DNA of 64,000 bases from Clostridium aciditolerans (GCF_016316925.1 NZ_JAEEGB010000045.1:1-64000), one strand, 5' to 3'; positions 1 through 10,105 are shown, counted from the first letter of the stretch. A program made the numbers and translations. Notes: generated by a model from the sequence alone, not told the origin.

Positions 1-1
1 T

Positions 2-235
2 GAAGAAAGCAGAATAAATAACCTTGTAAACTTAATGGATGGATACTTTGCACAAAGTGCATTCCACTTAAATGTAAATGTACTTAGAAGAGAAACTTTA
101 GTAGATGCTATGGAAAATCCAGAGAAGTACCCAACTTTAACAATAAGAGTTTCAGGATATGCTGTTCACTTCAACAGATTAACTAAAGAACAACAAAAAG
201 AAGTTATAAGCAGAACATTCCATGAAAAAATGTAA
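2..235 (+). CDS. pflB: formate acetyltransferase (pyruvate formate-lyase), C-terminal fragment
   Basis: This is the 3' end of a gene that starts before the window; 77 codons and the TAA stop are visible. The C terminus carries the glycyl-radical motif [10 protein letters not shown], where the Gly holds the radical in pyruvate formate-lyase, followed by the conserved tail ending in SRTFHEKM. The enzyme cleaves pyruvate with CoA to acetyl-CoA and formate in anaerobic fermentation. The activase gene pflA follows about 230 bp downstream on the same strand, the usual arrangement. Only the C-terminal radical domain can be judged here, but motif and neighbour together make the assignment firm. Confidence 0.95.
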   Translation, partial: EESRINNLVNLMDGYFAQSAFHLNVNVLRRETLVDAMENPEKYPTLTIRVSGYAVHFNRLTKEQQKEVISRTFHEKM

Positions 236-273
236 TAAATAACACTATTATTCTAGATAGAGCTGTTATAAAA

Positions 274-299
274 GGAAAGGAGCTTAAAAAAGGCTCCTT
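274..299 (+). terminator. hairpin downstream of pflB
   Basis: AAGGAGC (277-283) pairs with GCTCCTT (293-299) around an A-rich loop, and the flanking purine/pyrimidine runs can extend the stem imperfectly. No T-tract follows, so it may be a weak terminator or an mRNA 3'-end stabilising hairpin for pflB. Confidence 0.4.
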
Positions 300-395
300 A
301 CCTTCCCCCTATTAGTATAGTATAATAAGGTAAGTAAATGTTAAAGATAGTCCTAATGTTATCCAATCCCTATAATTGAATATATAATTAAAATG

Positions 396-420
396 ACCCG
401 TTGTTTTAATAACAACGGGT
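396..420 (+). terminator. perfect hairpin between pflB and pflA
   Basis: ACCCGTTGTT (396-405) and AACAACGGGT (411-420) form a perfect 10-bp stem with a 5-nt loop. The following run is only weakly T-rich (ATATTTG). It lies 30 bp before the pflA Shine-Dalgarno and could attenuate read-through from pflB, so that pflA is made at a lower level than its target. Confidence 0.5.
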
Positions 421-463
421 ATATTTGCAAATAATACTTATAAATAAAAAGGTGGAGATAAAT

Positions 464-1180
464 ATGACAATGGGAAGAATTCATTCCTTTGAAAGTATGG
501 GGTTAGTTGATGGGCCAGGAATCAGATGCATAGTATTTATGCAGGGGTGTGTATTAAGATGTGCATATTGTCATAATCCTGATACATGGGCTTTTGGACA
601 AGGAAACGAGATGACACCTCAGGAAGTACTTAAAAAGTTAATTAGATTTAAACCCTACTTTAAAAATGATGGTGGTGTTACTTTTTCAGGTGGAGAACCA
701 CTTATGCAGCCAGAGTTTCTTATAGAAACATTAAAATTATGTAAAGAAGCTGGAATTCATACAGTTATTGATACAGCAGGATACGGAATACCAAAATATT
801 ATGATGAAATATTAAAATATACAGATTTAGTTCTTCTTGATATTAAGCATGTAGATGACGATGGCTATAGGAATCTTGTAGGGCAGAGCAAAAATGGCTT
901 TGATGAGTTTTTGGCTGCAGTGCAGAAAGCTAATACTAAGCTATGGATAAGACATGTGGTTGTACCAGGTTTAACAGATTCTGAAGAACATATAAAAAAG
1001 CTGGCAAAGATAATAAAAAACATAAACAACGTAGAAAAAATAGAGCTTCTTCCATATCATACACTAGGAGTAGATAAGTACACTAAGTTAGGATTAGAAT
1101 ATAAGCTAGAAGATGTAGACTCTATGGACATGGAAGACATTGAAAAACTAGAAAAAGTATTAAAAGAAGAATTAAGATAA
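464..1180 (+). CDS. pflA: pyruvate formate-lyase activating enzyme (radical SAM)
   Basis: This 238-residue radical SAM protein installs the glycyl radical on pyruvate formate-lyase using S-adenosylmethionine and a [4Fe-4S] cluster. The cluster motif CxxxCxxC is at C29/C33/C36 (GCVLRCAYCHNPDTW), and the SAM-binding GGEP motif follows (FSGGEPLMQPEF). ATG 464 is preferred over upstream in-frame starts because GGTGGAG lies 6 nt before it; it gives the usual family start MTMGRIHSFESMGLVDGPG. The length is typical for PflA. It sits directly after pflB and ends at a strong terminator, so it is the last gene of the pfl unit. Confidence 0.96.
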   Translation: MTMGRIHSFESMGLVDGPGIRCIVFMQGCVLRCAYCHNPDTWAFGQGNEMTPQEVLKKLIRFKPYFKNDGGVTFSGGEPLMQPEFLIETLKLCKEAGIHTVIDTAGYGIPKYYDEILKYTDLVLLDIKHVDDDGYRNLVGQSKNGFDEFLAAVQKANTKLWIRHVVVPGLTDSEEHIKKLAKIIKNINNVEKIELLPYHTLGVDKYTKLGLEYKLEDVDSMDMEDIEKLEKVLKEELR

Positions 1181-1205
1181 TATTTGTCATAGAAATATAA
1201 GTAAT

Positions 1206-1241
1206 AAAAAGTTTCCAGTATAATCAACTGGAAACTTTTTT
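1206..1241 (+). terminator. pflA terminator
   Basis: AGTTTCCAG (1210-1218) pairs with CTGGAAACT (1228-1236) around a 9-nt loop. The preceding A-run pairs with the terminal T-run, giving a 13-bp stem followed by Ts: a canonical intrinsic terminator. Confidence 0.92.
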
Positions 1242-1775
1242 ATAGACAAAAATAATTCCAATGCAACCTTTAAAAAAGAAAAATCAAGTGCTTAAAAAGT
1301 CGCATTAGAATATTAATAACTCTGAGAAAAAACATAATATATTTTAGGGGGAGAGTCCTAAAATAAATGGATTAAAGTTAGTGAAAACAACAATAACTTA
1401 ATCATATATTAATTATAACATAACAAAGTAGAAAATCAATAATTGTTTGAGAATATTTGGAAAATTAAAATAATGGCATAAATTACTATTAGAATTTTTC
1501 AGTAAGTCTGTTTTATTAATATATAATTATTTTGTGCAAAAATAAAAGAGTATTCTATGCTGTATTATACAAAAAATGGATAAATCTTTAATAAAATTGA
1601 GAAACAAGCTTAAAGGTTGAGTTTTATAATTGAAAATGGAAATTGTTTTATTATGCACAAATATGTTATACTAATTATATAATAGATATTATAATACATA
1701 TCATTCGCCGAAAAAAAGTAATATAGTATATCATTAATACTAAATACATCAATATTTTAAAGGAGAAAGATTAAG
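1242..1775. other. non-coding gap before fbp
   Basis: This is 534 bp of very AT-rich DNA with no convincing ORF. It holds a small hairpin, TATTTTAGG (1340-1348) with CCTAAAATA (1357-1365), and the candidate fbp promoter near its right end. Nothing else was recognised. Confidence 0.6.
1643..1672 (+). promoter_or_regulatory. candidate fbp promoter
   Basis: TTGTTT (1643-1648), an 18-bp spacer and TATACT (1667-1672), with a TGn extended -10 element just upstream of the hexamer. It lies about 100 bp before the fbp start, so the leader would be about 95 nt. Confidence 0.5.
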
Positions 1776-3779
1776 ATGATTTTCTATGATGAAAACAACT
1801 TAGATATAATAGAAAAAGATTTAAGATATATTCAATTATTGGCCAAGCAATATCCTACAATATCAAGTGCAAGTACAGAAATAATAAATTTACAAGCTAT
1901 TTTAAATTTACCTAAGGGAACGGAACATTTTATAAGCGACGTACATGGAGAAAATGAATCTTTCACACATATGCTGAAAAATGCCTCAGGAGTGATTAAA
2001 AGAAAAATAGATGATGTTTTTGGAAATTCTTTAAGGGAGGAGCAAAAAGCAGCCCTTGCTACACTGATTTATTACCCAGAGCAGAAATTGGATCTGATTA
2101 GACAAACGGAGAATAATTTAGAGGATTGGTATAAGATAACTCTTTATCAACTTATAGAGTTGTGTAAGAATGTATGCTCAAAATATACACGTTCTAAGGT
2201 TAGAAAAGCTCTTCCTGAGAATTTTGAGTATATAATTGAGGAATTACTTCATGAGCAGGATGATAGAGTTGATAAACAAGCATATTATAATGGAATTATA
2301 AAAACTATAATAGATATAGATCGCTCAGCAGACTTTATTATAGCTATAGCCAGTGTAATCCAAAGGCTTGTTGTTGATAGGCTTCATATTATTGGTGACA
2401 TTTACGACAGAGGACCTGGTGCGGATATAATTATGGATGCTTTAATGAAACACCATTCTGTGGATATTCAGTGGGGCAATCATGATCTTTTATGGATGGG
2501 AGCAGCTGCGGGATGTGAAGCTTGTATATGCAATGTGCTTAGAATATCATTACGATATGCAAATTTGAGAACTATAGAAGATGGTTATGGAATTAACTTA
2601 TTGCCATTAGCTACTTTTGCTATGGAATTTTATGGTGAAGATGAATGTAAAGGTTTTGTTCCCAAAACATTAGATAAGAATATCAGTGCAGGAGAGATGG
2701 ATCTACTTGCTAAAATGCATAAAGCTATATCCATTCTTCAGTTTAAAGTTGAAGGTCATATTATAAAAAGACACCCAGAATTTCAAATGGATGATAGACT
2801 TGTTTTAGATCATATAGATATAGAAAAAGGAGAAATTAATTTATATGATAAAACTTATAAACTAAATGATACAAGCTTCCCAACTATTGAATGGGATGAT
2901 CCTTATAAACTTAGTGATAGGGAAGTAGATTTGTTGGGAAAACTAACAAGATCATTTATCAACAGTGAAAAGCTTCAAAGACATATTAAGTTTCTGTATA
3001 GTAAAGGAAGTATGTATTTAATATATAACTCTAATGTTTTATTCCATGGATGTATTCCGTTAAATGAGGATGGAAGCTTTAAAGAAGTTAAAATAGGAAC
3101 TATAAAATACAGTGGTAAGGACTTACTAGATAGAATAGATCGTGTGGCTAGAGATTCATATTTCTTTAAAGAGGATATACAAGGGAAAAAATATGGAATG
3201 GATATGATGTGGTATTTATGGTGTGGTCCAGATTCGCCAGTATTCGGTAAGGCTAGAATGACTACTTTCGAAAGATATTTTATTGATGATAAATGTACAC
3301 ATCGTGAACAAAAAGATTACTACTACAAATACAGAGATAACGATCAAGTATGCAAAAATATATTAGCTGAATTTAACCTTGATCCCAAGACTTCACACAT
3401 TATTAATGGTCATATCCCTGTAAAAACAAAAGAAGGAGAAAGTCCAATAAAAGCTAATGGAAGACTCCTTGTAATTGATGGAGGTTTCTGCAAAGCTTAT
3501 CAACCGGAGACTGGAATTGCAGGATATACTTTGATTTATAATTCATATGGGCTGTTACTTACTTCCCATGAGCCTTTTGCAGCTATTAAAAATGCGGTAA
3601 AAGAAGATAAGGATATAATTTCATCAACAATGATATTGGAGCATGTAGTAAGTAGAAAAAGAGTAGCAGACACAGATGTAGGTAAAGATTTAACAGAGCA
3701 GATAGCAGACTTGGAAAAGCTTCTTATTGCCTATAGAAAGGGCTTAATCAAAGAAGGAAGTAAAGAAAATATAGTATAA
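1776..3779 (+). CDS. fbp: fructose-1,6-bisphosphatase, class III
   Basis: A 667-residue protein that matches the class III fructose bisphosphatase typical of Firmicutes (B. subtilis Fbp is of similar length) rather than the short class I or II enzymes. It hydrolyses fructose 1,6-bisphosphate to fructose 6-phosphate in gluconeogenesis. The metallophosphatase signatures are visible: [11 protein letters not shown] at about residues 207-217 and GNHD at 234-237. GGAGAAAG precedes ATG 1776 at good spacing. The gene is monocistronic, with its own candidate promoter and terminator. Nothing is missing relative to the family. Confidence 0.96.
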   Translation: MIFYDENNLDIIEKDLRYIQLLAKQYPTISSASTEIINLQAILNLPKGTEHFISDVHGENESFTHMLKNASGVIKRKIDDVFGNSLREEQKAALATLIYYPEQKLDLIRQTENNLEDWYKITLYQLIELCKNVCSKYTRSKVRKALPENFEYIIEELLHEQDDRVDKQAYYNGIIKTIIDIDRSADFIIAIASVIQRLVVDRLHIIGDIYDRGPGADIIMDALMKHHSVDIQWGNHDLLWMGAAAGCEACICNVLRISLRYANLRTIEDGYGINLLPLATFAMEFYGEDECKGFVPKTLDKNISAGEMDLLAKMHKAISILQFKVEGHIIKRHPEFQMDDRLVLDHIDIEKGEINLYDKTYKLNDTSFPTIEWDDPYKLSDREVDLLGKLTRSFINSEKLQRHIKFLYSKGSMYLIYNSNVLFHGCIPLNEDGSFKEVKIGTIKYSGKDLLDRIDRVARDSYFFKEDIQGKKYGMDMMWYLWCGPDSPVFGKARMTTFERYFIDDKCTHREQKDYYYKYRDNDQVCKNILAEFNLDPKTSHIINGHIPVKTKEGESPIKANGRLLVIDGGFCKAYQPETGIAGYTLIYNSYGLLLTSHEPFAAIKNAVKEDKDIISSTMILEHVVSRKRVADTDVGKDLTEQIADLEKLLIAYRKGLIKEGSKENIV

Positions 3780-3795
3780 AAAAACAAATTTAACA

Positions 3796-3833
3796 AAGAA
3801 CAGATGGGAAATATGACCTCTGTTCTTAATTTT
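3796..3833 (+). terminator. fbp terminator
   Basis: AAGAACAGA (3796-3804) pairs with TCTGTTCTT (3819-3827), extended inward by GG/CC, and is followed by an AATTTTT tract. It serves plus-strand transcription from fbp. Confidence 0.85.
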
Positions 3834-3844
3834 TATAAAAATAA

Positions 3845-3872
3845 AAACATCAGCACTAGATGGCTGATGTTT
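3845..3872 (-). terminator. glyA terminator
   Basis: AAACATCAGC (3845-3854) and GCTGATGTTT (3863-3872) form a 10-bp stem. Read on the minus strand it is followed by TTTTTATTTTT, so it terminates glyA just after its stop codon. Confidence 0.85.
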
Positions 3873-3882
3873 GGTTTAATAT

Positions 3883-5118
3883 TTATTTATAAACAGGATA
3901 CTTATTACATAATTCTATTACCTCTGTTTTTATTTTTGATAAATTAGTATCCCTATTTTCTATAGCATAGTTTATAAAGTATGCTATTTTCTTCATTTCT
4001 TCTTCTTTAAAGCCTCTTGTAGTTACTGACGGAGTACCTAGCCTTATACCACTTGTAACAAAAGGACTTAATTTTTCGAATGGTACAGTATTCTTATTTA
4101 CAGTGATACTTATGCTATCTAAGAGTTTTTCTGCATCTTTTCCTGTGATATTCTTATTTGTTAAGTCTACTAAAACTAAATGATTATCTGTACCACCAGA
4201 TACTAATCTAAATCCATATTTCAAAAGCTCCTCTGCTAGAACACTACAATTTTTGACTACTTGATCTATATACTCAGTATATTCATTTGTCAATGCTTCG
4301 CCAAAACATACTGCCTTTGCAGCAATAATATGCATTAAAGGACCACTTTGAACTCCAGGAAAAACAGACTTGTCTACGTCTTTTGCATATTTTTCCTTAC
4401 ATATAATGGCTCCACCTCTTGGACCTCTTAAGGTTTTATGAGTTGTAGTTGTTACAAAATCAGCATATGGTACAGGTGACATATGTTTTCCAGCAGCAAT
4501 AATTCCAGCTATGTGAGCCATGTCTACCATCATATAGGCATTGACTTCATCACAAATTTCCTTTATTCTTTTAAAATCTATCTCTCTAGGATAGGCGCTG
4601 GCTCCAGAAACTATCATTTTAGGTTTGTGTTTTAATGCGAGCTCTCTTAATTCATCATAATCTATTCTTTCTGTCTCCCTGTTTACTCCGTAAGAAACAA
4701 AATTATAAAGCTTTCCTGAAAAGCTAGCATTACTTCCATGGGTTAGATGCCCGCCGTGATTTAGATCCATACCAAGCACTGTATCTCCTGGTTGAAGAAC
4801 AGCCATATACACAGCCATGTTCGCCTGAGATCCTGAGTGTGGTTGTACATTTACATACTCAGCATTAAATAGCTTTTTCATTCTGTCTCTAGCTAAATCT
4901 TCTACTACATCGACAACATTGCATCCCCCATAATATCTTTTCCCAGGTAATCCCTCTGCGTACTTATTTGTTAAAAAAGACCCCATAGCTTCCATAACGG
5001 ATTTACTTGCAAAGTTTTCTGAAGCAATAAGCTCTATTCCTTCCTCTTGTCTTGACTTTTCTTGATCAATAGCTGCAAATATTTTTTCATCTGTATTTCT
5101 TAGATTTTCAAAATTCAC
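3883..5118 (-). CDS. glyA: serine hydroxymethyltransferase
   Basis: A 411-residue PLP enzyme interconverting serine plus tetrahydrofolate with glycine plus 5,10-methylene-tetrahydrofolate, the main source of one-carbon units. Family signatures are present: the N-terminal ELIASENF and [15 protein letters not shown] segments, and [13 protein letters not shown] around the lysine that binds PLP. Length is standard. On the minus strand an AAGGGGGC Shine-Dalgarno precedes the ATG. The gene stands alone between its terminator and a candidate promoter, TTGATA-N17-TATAAT. Confidence 0.97.
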   Translation of the reverse strand: MNFENLRNTDEKIFAAIDQEKSRQEEGIELIASENFASKSVMEAMGSFLTNKYAEGLPGKRYYGGCNVVDVVEDLARDRMKKLFNAEYVNVQPHSGSQANMAVYMAVLQPGDTVLGMDLNHGGHLTHGSNASFSGKLYNFVSYGVNRETERIDYDELRELALKHKPKMIVSGASAYPREIDFKRIKEICDEVNAYMMVDMAHIAGIIAAGKHMSPVPYADFVTTTTHKTLRGPRGGAIICKEKYAKDVDKSVFPGVQSGPLMHIIAAKAVCFGEALTNEYTEYIDQVVKNCSVLAEELLKYGFRLVSGGTDNHLVLVDLTNKNITGKDAEKLLDSISITVNKNTVPFEKLSPFVTSGIRLGTPSVTTRGFKEEEMKKIAYFINYAIENRDTNLSKIKTEVIELCNKYPVYK

Positions 5119-5174
5119 TTTTGTAGCCCCCTTTTACTTTTTATGATTCTATTTATGAATTGCCCCATAGTAGG

Positions 5175-5203
5175 ATTATAAATTAATTTTCGAAAATTAT
5201 CAA
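5175..5203 (-). promoter_or_regulatory. candidate glyA promoter
   Basis: Read on the minus strand, TTGATA (5203-5198), a 17-bp spacer and TATAAT (5180-5175). It lies about 60 bp upstream of the glyA ATG. Spacing is ideal and the -10 box perfect. Confidence 0.65.
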
Positions 5204-5315
5204 GTTAATTAAAAATGATAGATTTTATTATAAATATTTTAAAAAGATGTACTTATATTTATTACATTGTAATTAATTATATTTACTTAACATAAATAGC
5301 TTCTTACAAGCAGAT

Positions 5316-5336
5316 TCTATAACAAAATGTTATAGA
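5316..5336. promoter_or_regulatory. 21-bp palindrome between glyA and the AI-2E-like gene
   Basis: TCTATAACA (5316-5324), an AAA centre and TGTTATAGA (5328-5336) form a perfect inverted repeat in the divergent intergenic region. It could be an operator for either flanking gene. No regulator is identified. Confidence 0.35.
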
Positions 5337-5405
5337 TCATATAAAATATAGAATAAATACATTTAAACATAACCAAAATAATATTACTTAAATGATTCCA
5401 GTTTA

Positions 5406-6467
5406 ATGTTGGAGGGGATAAATATTATTAAGAATAGATTGGTTACTACTCTTATAACTATAAACCTAACATTACTTTCGATTATACTTTTAGGAAAGAT
5501 TAATTTTATTCATAAACTTGCAGCTGCATTAACTAAAGCTTGTTTGATTCCATTATTTGTTTCTTCTCTTTTATTTTATATAATCAGACCTCTTAATAAT
5601 AACTTTATTAAGAAAGGTATTAGTAGGGGAAAATCAAGTTTAATTACTCTTAGTATATTTATTTTTACATTATGCGGGATTTTATCGTATTTTAGTAAAT
5701 ATGCTTACTATCAATTCGATCAGATAGTTAAGCAACTTATGACTATTATTAACGATGGAAATCAAATTGATGGTTTTGTAAATTGGATTAATCAATTTAT
5801 TAATATTAATGAGATATATACTCTATTAGCAGGTGTAGTTAAAATATATATTATTAAAATAGGCAAAAGTTTTAAAACTATTTTAGGTTATTTTATGAAC
5901 ACCTTCTCGGTGGTATTTCTTATATTAGTTATATTATTTTATATGTTGAAAGATGGAGATAAGTTTAAAAATAAAATAGTTTCTCTTGTACCTAAAAAAT
6001 ATAAAAAACTCTCGGATGAAATACTATCTGAGAGCGATTCTATACTTAGTCATTATGTCAGTGGTCAGGCAAAAGTAGCACTTGCCCTAAGTTTGATGAT
6101 ATTTTTAGGATACAAGATTATTGGAATGCCAAGTGCGCTACTACTCTCTACGATAACTTTTATTCTTGCGTTTATACCTTTTGTAGGCTTTTTTATTTCA
6201 ATGATAATTCCTGTAGTTATTGCTCTCAGTATAGGGTGGAGGCTGGTTTTGAAGCTTGTATTGGTATTCATTATTGTACAGACCTTGAAAGGAAGGGTTG
6301 TAGTACCAACAATAATGGCTAAAAGTATGAATATACATCCTCTAACAGATATCTTTCTAGTAATAGTAGCAATAGCTGTAGGAGGACCTTTTACAGCCTT
6401 TGCTGTAGTACCTGTATATGCGATTTTAAAAAATCTATGTATGACACTAAAATTATTTGATAGGTAA
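5406..6467 (+). CDS. AI-2E family transporter (UPF0118-type membrane protein)
   Basis: A polytopic membrane protein of up to 353 residues with the layout of the AI-2E exporter family. It has N-terminal membrane segments, a soluble central part, and a C-terminal block with LLSTITFILAFIPFVGFF and PTIMAKSMNIHPL, which correspond to conserved family segments. Family members include autoinducer-2 exporters and Na+/H+ antiporter-like proteins; the substrate is not predictable here. The start is unclear. ATG 5406 has no Shine-Dalgarno, whereas GGAGGGG at 5411-5417 lies inside that frame and is well placed for ATT 5424 or 5427. A non-canonical start is therefore possible. The gene is monocistronic. 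Confidence 0.8.
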   Translation: MLEGINIIKNRLVTTLITINLTLLSIILLGKINFIHKLAAALTKACLIPLFVSSLLFYIIRPLNNNFIKKGISRGKSSLITLSIFIFTLCGILSYFSKYAYYQFDQIVKQLMTIINDGNQIDGFVNWINQFININEIYTLLAGVVKIYIIKIGKSFKTILGYFMNTFSVVFLILVILFYMLKDGDKFKNKIVSLVPKKYKKLSDEILSESDSILSHYVSGQAKVALALSLMIFLGYKIIGMPSALLLSTITFILAFIPFVGFFISMIIPVVIALSIGWRLVLKLVLVFIIVQTLKGRVVVPTIMAKSMNIHPLTDIFLVIVAIAVGGPFTAFAVVPVYAILKNLCMTLKLFDR

Positions 6468-6600
6468 TACATAAATAATGTGTTAATAGTTAACTTAAAT
6501 ATTCTTTAAATGTAAAAAATGGTGTATAATCACATTGGGCTTTAATATAGACAAGCAGCTTTGAAAAAGAGTTGATATTATTACGAAAGGGAGAAAAATT

Positions 6601-7164
6601 ATGAGCTGGATTGATTTAATAAAAACATATAAACCCTATAATGAACAAGAGAAAAAAGATAAAGAAATAATTTTGCATTGCATAAATACATTTGATGATG
6701 TATTAACTAGAAATAATGAGATTATGCATATAACAAGTTCTGCATTTATATTAAACAAAGCAAAAGATAAAACATTGATGATACACCATAATATATATAA
6801 TTCATGGTCATGGACAGGAGGGCATGCAGATGGAGCAGAAAATTTATTAGCTGTTGCCATTAAAGAGGCGAGAGAGGAAACTGGAGTAAAAAGTGTTCGA
6901 CCTATTATTCCAGATATATTCTCATTGGACATACTACCTGTACTGGGGCATGTGAAAAATGGTAAATATGTATCAGCACATTTACATTTGTCTGTTGCTT
7001 ACCTAGTTGAGGTCGATGAAGATGAATTACTTATTGTTAAATCCGATGAAAATAGTGATATTAAATGGATTCAAATAGAAAAAATAAATGAATATAGCAA
7101 TGAACCTCACATGCAGAAGTTATATGATAAATTAATATTAAAAATTAAGGAATCAAATATTTAA
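6601..7164 (+). CDS. Nudix hydrolase
   Basis: A 187-residue protein with a clear Nudix box at residues 74-96: G74, E80, then KEAREETGV, matching Gx5Ex7REUxEExGU with Lys at position 88 in place of the usual Arg. The E92/E93 pair provides metal ligands. Nudix enzymes hydrolyse nucleoside diphosphates linked to another group; the substrate cannot be read from the sequence. The longer N-terminal half before the box recalls Nudix proteins annotated as related to isopentenyl-diphosphate isomerase, but this is not decisive. AAGGGAG precedes the ATG. A collapsed family A repeat begins immediately after the stop codon. Confidence 0.85.
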   Translation: MSWIDLIKTYKPYNEQEKKDKEIILHCINTFDDVLTRNNEIMHITSSAFILNKAKDKTLMIHHNIYNSWSWTGGHADGAENLLAVAIKEAREETGVKSVRPIIPDIFSLDILPVLGHVKNGKYVSAHLHLSVAYLVEVDEDELLIVKSDENSDIKWIQIEKINEYSNEPHMQKLYDKLILKIKESNI

Positions 7165-7210
7165 GAGAAACTAGCCAGAAAGTTAACTTTCGGTCTAGTA
7201 CGTCTATATT
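7165..7210. repeat. family A repeat, collapsed copy
   Basis: The segment joins what looks like the left end of the family A element (GAGAAACTAGCCAGAAAG) to its right end (CTTTCGGTCTAGTACGTC) at a single shared GTTAAC. The two ends match the termini of the full copies at 50125-50381 and 58062-58325, but about 210 bp of interior is absent. It begins right after the Nudix stop codon. Confidence 0.75.
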
Positions 7211-7259
7211 ATCAAAAATAATTACAATATATTTAGACTTACAAAAAGGAGCGGCGTTT

Positions 7260-8378
7260 ATGAATAAAACAAGACTAAAAGAAATTGACATTTTGAGAGC
7301 TACTGCATTTATTTTTGTTGTGGCACAACATACGGTGGGAGGGTTTTCTAATGTTGAAGGCATTAATTTTTTTGATTACACAATATTAAAGTTTTTATAT
7401 GTTATGGCTAAAACAGCAGTTCCAATCTTTCTTTTTATAAGTGGGCTATCTCTTTTTTATGTTTACTCAGATAAATTTGATTGGAAAAAATATTATATTA
7501 AAAGACTGGAATATATTTTTATACCTTATATAATATGGTCAGCAATTAATATGGTTAAACTTGGAAATACAGAGAGATTTAAGGATTTTATAGTACAAGT
7601 TATAGCAGGTAATGGTGGATTTCACTTATGGTATATGGGGATGATCGTGAGATTATACTTATTTTTTCCAATAATACTTTTTGTAGCAAAAAAAGTTCAT
7701 TTAATGGGCACTAAAGTTAGAAAAGCAGTTTTTATAGGATTAGTTGTTCTATATTATTTTATATCAAAGTATCAAAATAGTATAGCTGATAATATTAGTT
7801 TTCTTATATTTAGAAATCCATCTGAAATACAGCATAGAATTGTAAACATATCTATACTATTCTGGTTTTTATATTTTGTCTTAGGAATTTATTTTGCTTT
7901 AAATTATAGTTATTTTAAAAAGAAAGTTTTAGAGTATAAAGGTATAATACTAATAGGTTATTTTTTACTGTTTATATATGCCTATTTAAATGAAGTAAAC
8001 ATTGTAGGATTTGTTAGGGTACTATCTTTATTATACCCAGTATTTTCGATATTGGCCTTTTATATAATATGTGTCTTTTTATCAGATAAAAAGAGAATTT
8101 ATAATGTAATGAACTTTATAGGTAAATACTCTTTTGTGTCTTATATGGCACATATTATAGTCATAAATTATGTTGTAAATGAAATCAGAATCAACTTGTA
8201 TATCAAAGATTACTTAGTTTTAGGAGTTCTAGCGTGGATTATAACGGTAATAATAACACCAGTTTTATTCAGTATAGTTAGTTATATTCCATACTCACAA
8301 TATATAACTGGCGTTAAGAGTAAAAGTATATTGAATATAAGGAAGCTCTTCAACAATGAATACAAGGAAGCTGCTTAA
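7260..8378 (+). CDS. membrane acyltransferase, acyltransferase-3 family
   Basis: A 372-residue polytopic protein with about ten hydrophobic segments. The N terminus RLKEIDILRATAFIFVVAQH matches the acyltransferase-3 family, where the His is catalytic. Such proteins O-acetylate peptidoglycan, polysaccharides or antibiotics at the membrane. No soluble SGNH domain is attached, so it resembles WecH/YiaH-type members more than OatA. The acceptor is unknown. AAAGGAG precedes ATG 7260. The gene is alone, convergent with cls, and shares a bidirectional terminator with it. Confidence 0.87.
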   Translation: MNKTRLKEIDILRATAFIFVVAQHTVGGFSNVEGINFFDYTILKFLYVMAKTAVPIFLFISGLSLFYVYSDKFDWKKYYIKRLEYIFIPYIIWSAINMVKLGNTERFKDFIVQVIAGNGGFHLWYMGMIVRLYLFFPIILFVAKKVHLMGTKVRKAVFIGLVVLYYFISKYQNSIADNISFLIFRNPSEIQHRIVNISILFWFLYFVLGIYFALNYSYFKKKVLEYKGIILIGYFLLFIYAYLNEVNIVGFVRVLSLLYPVFSILAFYIICVFLSDKKRIYNVMNFIGKYSFVSYMAHIIVINYVVNEIRINLYIKDYLVLGVLAWIITVIITPVLFSIVSYIPYSQYITGVKSKSILNIRKLFNNEYKEAA

Positions 8379-8432
8379 TAATTTCGATTTCACCTCTTTA
8401 CTATGAATGGTCACTAAATAAATTTTAAAAAT

Positions 8433-8477
8433 AAAAAACTTTGAATACCGCCCTAACTTGCGATATTCAAAGTTTTT
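8433..8477. terminator. bidirectional terminator between acyltransferase and cls
   Basis: An A-run plus ACTTTGAATA (8433-8447) pairs with TATTCAAAGT plus a T-run (8464-8477). The symmetric A and T runs make it functional in both directions, fitting the convergent genes. Confidence 0.9.
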
Positions 8478-8483
8478 GTTCCA

Positions 8484-9908
8484 TTATAATAGTGATGAAA
8501 ATACTCTGCAAAAGGCTTCAAATGCCTTGACCAACGGCGAAAGATTATTAAAATAGTTTTCAGTTATACGCTTACTTACTTTTAAATCTTGAAAAAATAG
8601 ATTTTCAAGCTGTTCGGTAATCTCTTCATCATAAATTACAGCATTTATTTCATAGTTTAGTACATAGCTTCTAATATCCATATTTGCGGTGCCGATAGTG
8701 CATATTTTGCCGTCAACAGAGGTTGTTTTTGCGTGTATAAAACCCTTGGGGTTATAGAAGTGAACCGCTACTCCAGTTTTGATTAAGTCTTCAAGATAAG
8801 TTCTTGAGGCAAAATAAACTAAAATATGATCATACCTTGCTGGAAAAAGTATATGAACATCAACTCCGCTTAGTACAGCAATTTTTAATGAATTAATTAT
8901 ACTTTCACTAGGAATAAAATAAGGAGTTGTTATATAAATGTGATCTTTTGCCATATTTATCATTTTTATAACAGCCTGCTCTATGGCAGGAAACTCTGAG
9001 TCAGGACCACTTTTTACAAGCTGCATTAACTTATCTTCTCCACCTTCTGTTTCAGGAAAAAACTCATCAAAGTCATCTCCGTAGTAAAAAAATTCTTCGT
9101 TGGCTTCTTTTATAGTAGCAAAGTCGTCTAAAAATACTGCTTGAAGACCATATACAAAGTCTCCTTTAACCATAATATGCGTGTCTCGCCAGTAACCGAA
9201 TTTACTGCGACCTACATATTCATCACCTATATTTATTCCGCCTATAAAGCCAACCTTCCCATCAATTACAACTATTTTTCTATGATTGCGATAATTAATT
9301 TGAGTATTAATTTTCCTAAGGATTGGAGCTAAAAAGTAAGAGTATTGTACTATGTCTACTCCTACAGCTTTTAATTCCTTAATATAATTTTTACTTAGCC
9401 TTATACATCCGACTCTATCCAGTATTAATCTGATTTTAACTCCTTCTAGAGATTTTTTTATCAGTATGTCCTTTATTTGATTACCAATTTCATCACTTTT
9501 TACTATATAGTATTCCATATGAATATGACTTTTAGCTTTCAGTAATTCCTCTTTTAATGCTTCAAACTTTTCGATACCATCCTTATAAATTTTAATGCTA
9601 TTACTGTTAAAAAGAGGAGACTCACTATTTTTCGATAATAATTCTATCAAAGGAGCATAGGTATGATCTTTTATACCTTTCATCGCTTCATATATTAATC
9701 TTTCAATATTTATTCTTGTTTCATCATGAAGCTTATGTTTTTTCCAGTTACGTCCCAAAAAAATATATAAAAATAATCCTATTGGTGGAACTAATATAAA
9801 AACTAGCAGCCAGGCTATAGTTTTTTCGGGATTTTTCCTTTCTAGCACTATTACAAATATAGATATAATGGCATTAAAGGCAATTATCCAGTATAAAGCT
9901 GACTTCAT
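8484..9908 (-). CDS. cls: cardiolipin synthase (phospholipase D family)
   Basis: A 474-residue membrane enzyme that condenses two phosphatidylglycerol molecules into cardiolipin and glycerol. Two N-terminal transmembrane segments are followed by two phospholipase D domains with HKD-type motifs: HRKIVVIDGKVGFIGG in the middle and HAKTTSVDGKICTIGTANMD near the C terminus. Length and layout are those of bacterial ClsA-type enzymes. On the minus strand GGGAGGTG precedes the ATG. Monocistronic. Confidence 0.95.
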   Translation of the reverse strand: MKSALYWIIAFNAIISIFVIVLERKNPEKTIAWLLVFILVPPIGLFLYIFLGRNWKKHKLHDETRINIERLIYEAMKGIKDHTYAPLIELLSKNSESPLFNSNSIKIYKDGIEKFEALKEELLKAKSHIHMEYYIVKSDEIGNQIKDILIKKSLEGVKIRLILDRVGCIRLSKNYIKELKAVGVDIVQYSYFLAPILRKINTQINYRNHRKIVVIDGKVGFIGGINIGDEYVGRSKFGYWRDTHIMVKGDFVYGLQAVFLDDFATIKEANEEFFYYGDDFDEFFPETEGGEDKLMQLVKSGPDSEFPAIEQAVIKMINMAKDHIYITTPYFIPSESIINSLKIAVLSGVDVHILFPARYDHILVYFASRTYLEDLIKTGVAVHFYNPKGFIHAKTTSVDGKICTIGTANMDIRSYVLNYEINAVIYDEEITEQLENLFFQDLKVSKRITENYFNNLSPLVKAFEAFCRVFSSLL

Positions 9909-10105
9909 GTTGCGTTACACCTCCCATTATAAGAATGTTTATAACTTACAGCTAAAAAATGTGCTTCATTAGGATATAATAAAAATAATACTCTTATTAT
10001 CGAAGGAAATAAAGGATTTTATAGTGAAACATAGAATATTTTATATTTATAGAATACACCTATGATAATAAATTTAAACATAATTATTTGAGAGGATGAA
10101 GAATT

